Below are positions 59,827 through 64,000 of a stretch of DNA of 64,000 nt, in pieces. This stretch comes from Papilionanthe hookeriana x Papilionanthe teres. Lineage: Eukaryota > Streptophyta > Magnoliopsida > Asparagales > Orchidaceae. How positions within the stretch are numbered: position 1 is the stretch's first letter; every line of letters begins with the position of its first letter. The notes beneath the pieces are model-generated. The model was not told the origin of the DNA, made no database searches, and was given only the letters and a program-made list of their open reading frames with translations. Location of the stretch: positions 34,474,930-34,538,929 of the forward strand of contig CM040439.1 of assembly GCA_022702705.1 (NCBI GenBank), written 5' to 3'. The translations under genes and the position numbers were made by a program.

Positions 59827-61677
59827 TGATCAACCTAAAATTATAATAACTTTTATGTTATATTTTATAATGATATTGCACTTTCAAGGTATGTTTTCTT
59901 GTATTTTTGGTTGTAGGTACATCAAATTGAAGAATTTGGAGTGATTGGAGCAAAAGAAACAAAAATAGAACAAAATGGAGAATACCTGAGCAAAACGGAT
60001 CGAACCGGAGCATACCAAAGCAAAACAGGACAAACCGAACACATTCGTACCTGTGTCTGTCGCCTAGGCGCCACCAGATGGCGCTTAGCTGCCAAGTATT
60101 GGCGCTTATGCACCAAACCGTCGGCGCATAGCCGCCAGTTACGATTTTTGGCATAACTTCTAGTAGATACATCGGATTTGGACGATTTTCGAAGCGTTGC
60201 GAAGTGTGTCTCATGGTGAATTCATTGGGAATAATAAAATAAACTTTTTAGAAGAGTTTAGGTTGGTTAGAAGGAGATATTATGGAAGAGATGTGTCTCT
60301 TGGAGTGAAAAGTCACTTAAGACACCCTTTGGAAGATTCATTGAATGTGGACTCTTTCCAAGAGACACTTAAACATCTCTTGGGAAATTATAATTAAGGC
60401 TTGGAAACTCTTGAAGAAGAAGATTTAGAGAAAGGAGGAGAAGATTAGAAGAGGAAAAGAAGGTTTAGAGAAGAAGTGAAGGCTTGGGCATGAGCCTAAG
60501 TGGGGCGACCAGGTGAGAGAGAAAGAGAGTGTGAAAGACTTTTTTCTTTTCTTTTCACTTTGTTCTTGGAGAGGATTGAAGGAGATTGTTTTTGCTATAC
60601 AAGGAGAGTTTGATTTACATCAAAGATAAGTATTTTCATTGTATTTTGATTTGAATTTGATACTTTGTTTGTATGGATTCAAAGTGGTGTTCAATGAAAA
60701 GTTGTTTCTCCATGTGTAGTGAGTATTTTTTTCTTTACTATTCCCTCTTACAATGAATTAGTATGCATGTTTAGGATATAGAATTGAGTAGAGTTAGAAT
60801 ATCTTGTCATGATTTTACTTTGATCTTCATTTACATGTAAACTTGATCAACTTGCATGTTAAAATCTGTAGTGAGAACATGTAAAAACCAATGTGATATT
60901 ATCTCAGTCAACTATTGGTAAGAATCACATGAGATTATATGATTGAGTGCAAATAAATAGGAAGATATGCATGTATAAAAGGTGTAGAGTTAAAGAACTT
61001 TAGGGTGACAGACTAAAGCCCCTAATTTGGTTTGATGTGAAAAATTTTGTTATGAGATATTAGCCCCCAAGTGGAGGAAGAAGAGAGAACTCTAGAGTGA
61101 GAGTTAGTACCTTCCCTGCCTAACCCATCTATAAGATTTCAAATCATCAAATTATCATATATTCTTTATAGAACCAAGTAAGGGTAAAGAATATAATTAC
61201 TCTTATTTGTCACAATCTCTCTCGCTACTTGTTATACTTTAGACATGTAACTAATTTCATTGTATAAGAAAGATTATTTTTAATATATCTAACCCCACTT
61301 TCTAATTTTCTCTAAGTGTTTTAGTTTAGGAGTAGAAGTAGTATTATAGTGATAATTGTTAGATATAATCAAAACCAAACTTTTATCGACCTTCCAAGCT
61401 AAGAAGTGTTATTGTAGACTAGAACTTCTCTAGAAAGTCGCCGTGATTAACCGTGATCTCCGTGGGATCGATATTCGAGGTTTAATCAGAAAGCTCTGTA
61501 TTACTTGATAACAATACGTGTACTTGCGTAATATCTCCACTATTTAAGGATATAATTGAAATCATACTTTGCTTTGGGGTCAAGTTTTTGGAATTGTTGT
61601 AAAGGAAGAAATTTAAACAAGAAATTTAAACAAGAAATTTAAAGGATTAAACTCTTGTATATTGTAATCGGGGATCA
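59827..61677 (+). repeat. Athila LTR, second of the array (shared)
   Basis: Starts TGATCAACC after the polypurine tract and ends CA (61676-61677), 1851 bp. It is the 3' LTR of the first internal region and is followed by a PBS and another gag, so it also serves as 5' LTR of the next unit. GC-rich island at 60052-60150. A second junction-like string is at 61580. Confidence 0.92.
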
Positions 61678-61683
61678 AGTTTT

Positions 61684-61701
61684 TTGCGCCATTGTCGGGG
61701 A
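61684..61701 (+). other. Athila primer-binding site (second internal region)
   Basis: TTGCGCCATTGTCGGGGA, the tRNA-Asp-type site with three differences from the perfect complement (TTG for TGG at the start). Confidence 0.8.
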
Positions 61702-61926
61702 TCGCTACGGTTGATCTTGACTTTTAGGAGGATTTTAGTTGAAGTATTTAGTCTTAAACTTGGAAAATTGAAGTGTCATAAAAACTATTTTTGTGTGGGA
61801 TGTTTTTTTTGTATGAAAAAGTGTTGTGAAGAAACTGTTTGTGCCAAAAAGGTGTTTGTGAAAATATTTTCTTGTGTTAAAAATATTTTTTGTTTAATTT
61901 TTAATGTATTATATGTTATGTTATGA

Positions 61927-63625
61927 ATGAGAACTAAAAGATCTGCAGCATATGTGCTTCATGATCCCGAGTTAGAAAAAATCAAAAAAATAAAAAAACA
62001 GAAAGGACTTGAAAAACTAGAAATGAAAATGGAAAAAAATCAAAATAATAACTTGGAAAATCATCATAAATCATTAAGGGATTATGTAAATCCTACGATA
62101 GGTAAAATTCACTCAAGTATGCAAAACCCTGTGGTAGAAGCCGACTCATTTGAACTAAATCCAGTGATTATCCAACTAGTGCAGAACAACCAGTTTGGAG
62201 GAATTCCTTTGGAGGATCTTTATTTACACTTATCATGTTTTCTAGAACTTAGTGTTACATTGCGTTATAACGGCATGTCAGGCGACGTTGTTAGACTAAC
62301 GCTTTGTCCTTTCTCACTAAGAGATAAGGCTAAAAGGTGGTTATACTCATTAGCACCTTATTATATTAAAAATTGGGACGAGTTAACTCAGAAATTCCTA
62401 GCTAAGTATTTTCCACCATCAAGAACCACTAAAAATAGAAAGATGTTATCTCATTTTGTCACTTTGAAGGGGAATCAATATATGAAGCTTGGGAAAGATT
62501 TAAGGTACTCCTAAGAAAGTGTCCACATCATGCTCTGCCCGATTGATTAATCATTCAAATTTTTTACAATGGGTTAGTAGGATCTTTTAGGTCTATAATT
62601 GATAATGCCGCTGGTGGTTTATTAATGTCAACACCATTTGATGAAGCGTATGCATTAAATGAAAGAATGGCTACAAATGAATTTGAATGGCCCTCTACAA
62701 GGGTAAATCCTAAAAAGGTAGTGAGTGTTCATGATACAAATGCGATTGCAATTTTTGCATCTCAGGTTGCTGCAATATCAAGGAAGTTGGATCAATTTAG
62801 AATGAACCGGCCTCAACTTACTCCAGTAAGTGAGGAAAGTTCATTAGGGCATTCTAACTTATCATATTATATTTTAAACAACATATACAACTCGTATTCT
62901 AACTTTTACAAACCAGGTTTGAAGAATCATCCTAAATTTAACTGGAATCATACTACTGGGAGTGGAAACCAACAATGAGAAAATAATCATTCAAATCCTA
63001 ATGAAAGTTGAAATATGAGGGGAACACAAACTATAGACCTTCATATCCACTGAACTCTAATAGAGATCAACAATTTGAGGATAAGAAGATGTCTATAGAA
63101 GAAGTGGCATTGCAAATAGAAAATCAGTTACAAAGTCAAAATGTTGCGATCAGAAACATAGAGAATCAACTGGGACAAATTGCTAATTCACTTAGCAATA
63201 TACCCCAAGAAACACTTCCTAGCAACATTGAGATCAATCTTAAAGAGAACACTAATGAACAAATAGAAGTTGTCCAATTAAGAAGTGGAAGAGAGATAAA
63301 GGATGTGGCTAGAAATGAAAAAGAAGTTGTGACAGAAACAAATGAAACTAAAAGACCTAAAAAACATGGTTTTAAGGATCTGGAAAAATTTATATCTCCA
63401 ACTAAAATCAATTTAGAAAGACCACCACCTTCATTTTCTCAAAGACTTAGACAGCATGAGTTGGATAAATAATTTTCAAAATTCTTGAAAGTACTTAAGA
63501 AGTTAACGATAAATATTCCTTTCACAAAAGCTTTGGAACAGATGCCAAGTTATGCAAAGTTTATGAAGGAGATATTAAACAATAAAAGGAAACTTGTGGA
63601 TTACGAGATAGTGTCACTTAAGTGA
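61927..63625 (+). pseudogene. gag: Athila gag, second copy
   Basis: The best preserved gag here. It is open for 195 codons from ATG 61927 (LRDYVNPTIGKIHSS, FSLRDKAKRWLYSLAP, FLAKYFPPSRTT), then broken near 62505. Next pieces are 62625-62978 (MSTPFDEAYALNERMATNEF, WPSTRVNPKKV) and 63008-63472 (NTNYRPSYPLNSNRD, LRSGREIKDV), with a stop at 63470, followed by the KKLTINIPF region. Capsid of the Athila clade. Confidence 0.9.
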
Positions 63626-64000
63626 GGAGTGCAGCGCTATACTTCAGAAAAAGCTTCTTAAAGATCCTTTTAGCTTTACAATTTTTGGTGCGATTAGAGA
63701 AAGATTACGTGGAAAAGCTTTATGTGATTTAGGAGTGAGCATTAATATGATGTCTCTATCTATATTTAGAATGTTAGGTTTAGCTGATATTTCTCTCACT
63801 ACTGTAACCCTTCAGTTAGCTGATCGATCTATCATTTATCCAAAAGGGGTTATAGAAGATGTGCTTGTTAAAGTGGATAAATTTATCTTTCCTTTGGACT
63901 TTATTATATTAAATATGGAGGAAAATAAAAAAATCTAATTATTTTGGGGAGACTTTTCCTTGTTACTAGACAAGCTATTATAGATGTGCAAAAAGGAGAG
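63626..64000 (+). pseudogene. Athila protease, second copy (runs to window end)
   Basis: CDLGVSINMMSLSIFRMLGL followed by VTLQLADRSI and EDVLVKVDKFIFPLDF; a stop at 63936-63938 precedes an out-of-frame end. The remainder of this unit lies beyond the window. Confidence 0.82.

Overview
This window is repeat-rich nuclear DNA of a flowering plant, probably a dicot. I see no intact host gene. Almost every stretch belongs to a decayed retrotransposon of the Ty3/gypsy Tat/Ogre clade, the Ty3/gypsy Athila clade, L1-type LINEs or an RTE-type LINE. The base composition is AT-rich, both gypsy clades are plant-specific, and the primer-binding sites match those I know from plant elements.

Region 1 (1-24173) is one very large Tat/Ogre element on the + strand. 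It has ~4.1 kb LTRs (1-4025, cut by the window edge, and 20059-24173) and a primer-binding site (4031-4048). An upstream ORF1 (4527-5554) is followed by gag (with a CHHC zinc knuckle), protease, RT-RNase H, a second RNase H and integrase (to 12778). After integrase there is an extra ORF (13097-14583). Its C-terminal half is an AlkB-type 2-oxoglutarate/Fe(II) dioxygenase very like plant ALKBH9/ALKBH10 RNA m6A demethylases, and its N-terminal half resembles the element's own ORF1. All catalytic residues can be read, but the copy is broken by a frameshift and three in-frame TGA codons. A ~5.5 kb 3' UTR follows, with a 128-bp tandem repeat made of four ~32-bp subunits, a G-poor strand-asymmetric tract and a CpG-rich block before the polypurine tract.

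Region 2 (24174-28620) is an older, inverted, internally deleted Tat relative: a pol fragment, an LTR head and a 3' UTR, all on the minus strand. A 5'-truncated RTE LINE tail with a (TTG)n end sits inside it. Region 3 (28621-34209) holds two Athila fragments in opposite orientation: a + strand 3' UTR plus LTR, then a minus-strand gag remnant, PBS and LTR.

Region 4 (35743-53236) is a nested stack. An L1 LINE on the minus strand (35766-50612), flanked by ~22-bp target duplications, is interrupted by an Athila element (40285-48977, minus strand) that has a perfect 5-bp duplication, GGAGG. The L1 lies beside the (TA)n end of a second minus-strand L1 (50707-53236), which is itself interrupted at 53236 by further Athila sequence.

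Region 5 (53237-64000) is an Athila array in LTR-internal-LTR-internal order on the + strand. The first internal region has gag and protease but has lost RT, RNase H and integrase. The second runs off the window end. The most notable item is the captured AlkB demethylase-like ORF of the Tat/Ogre element.
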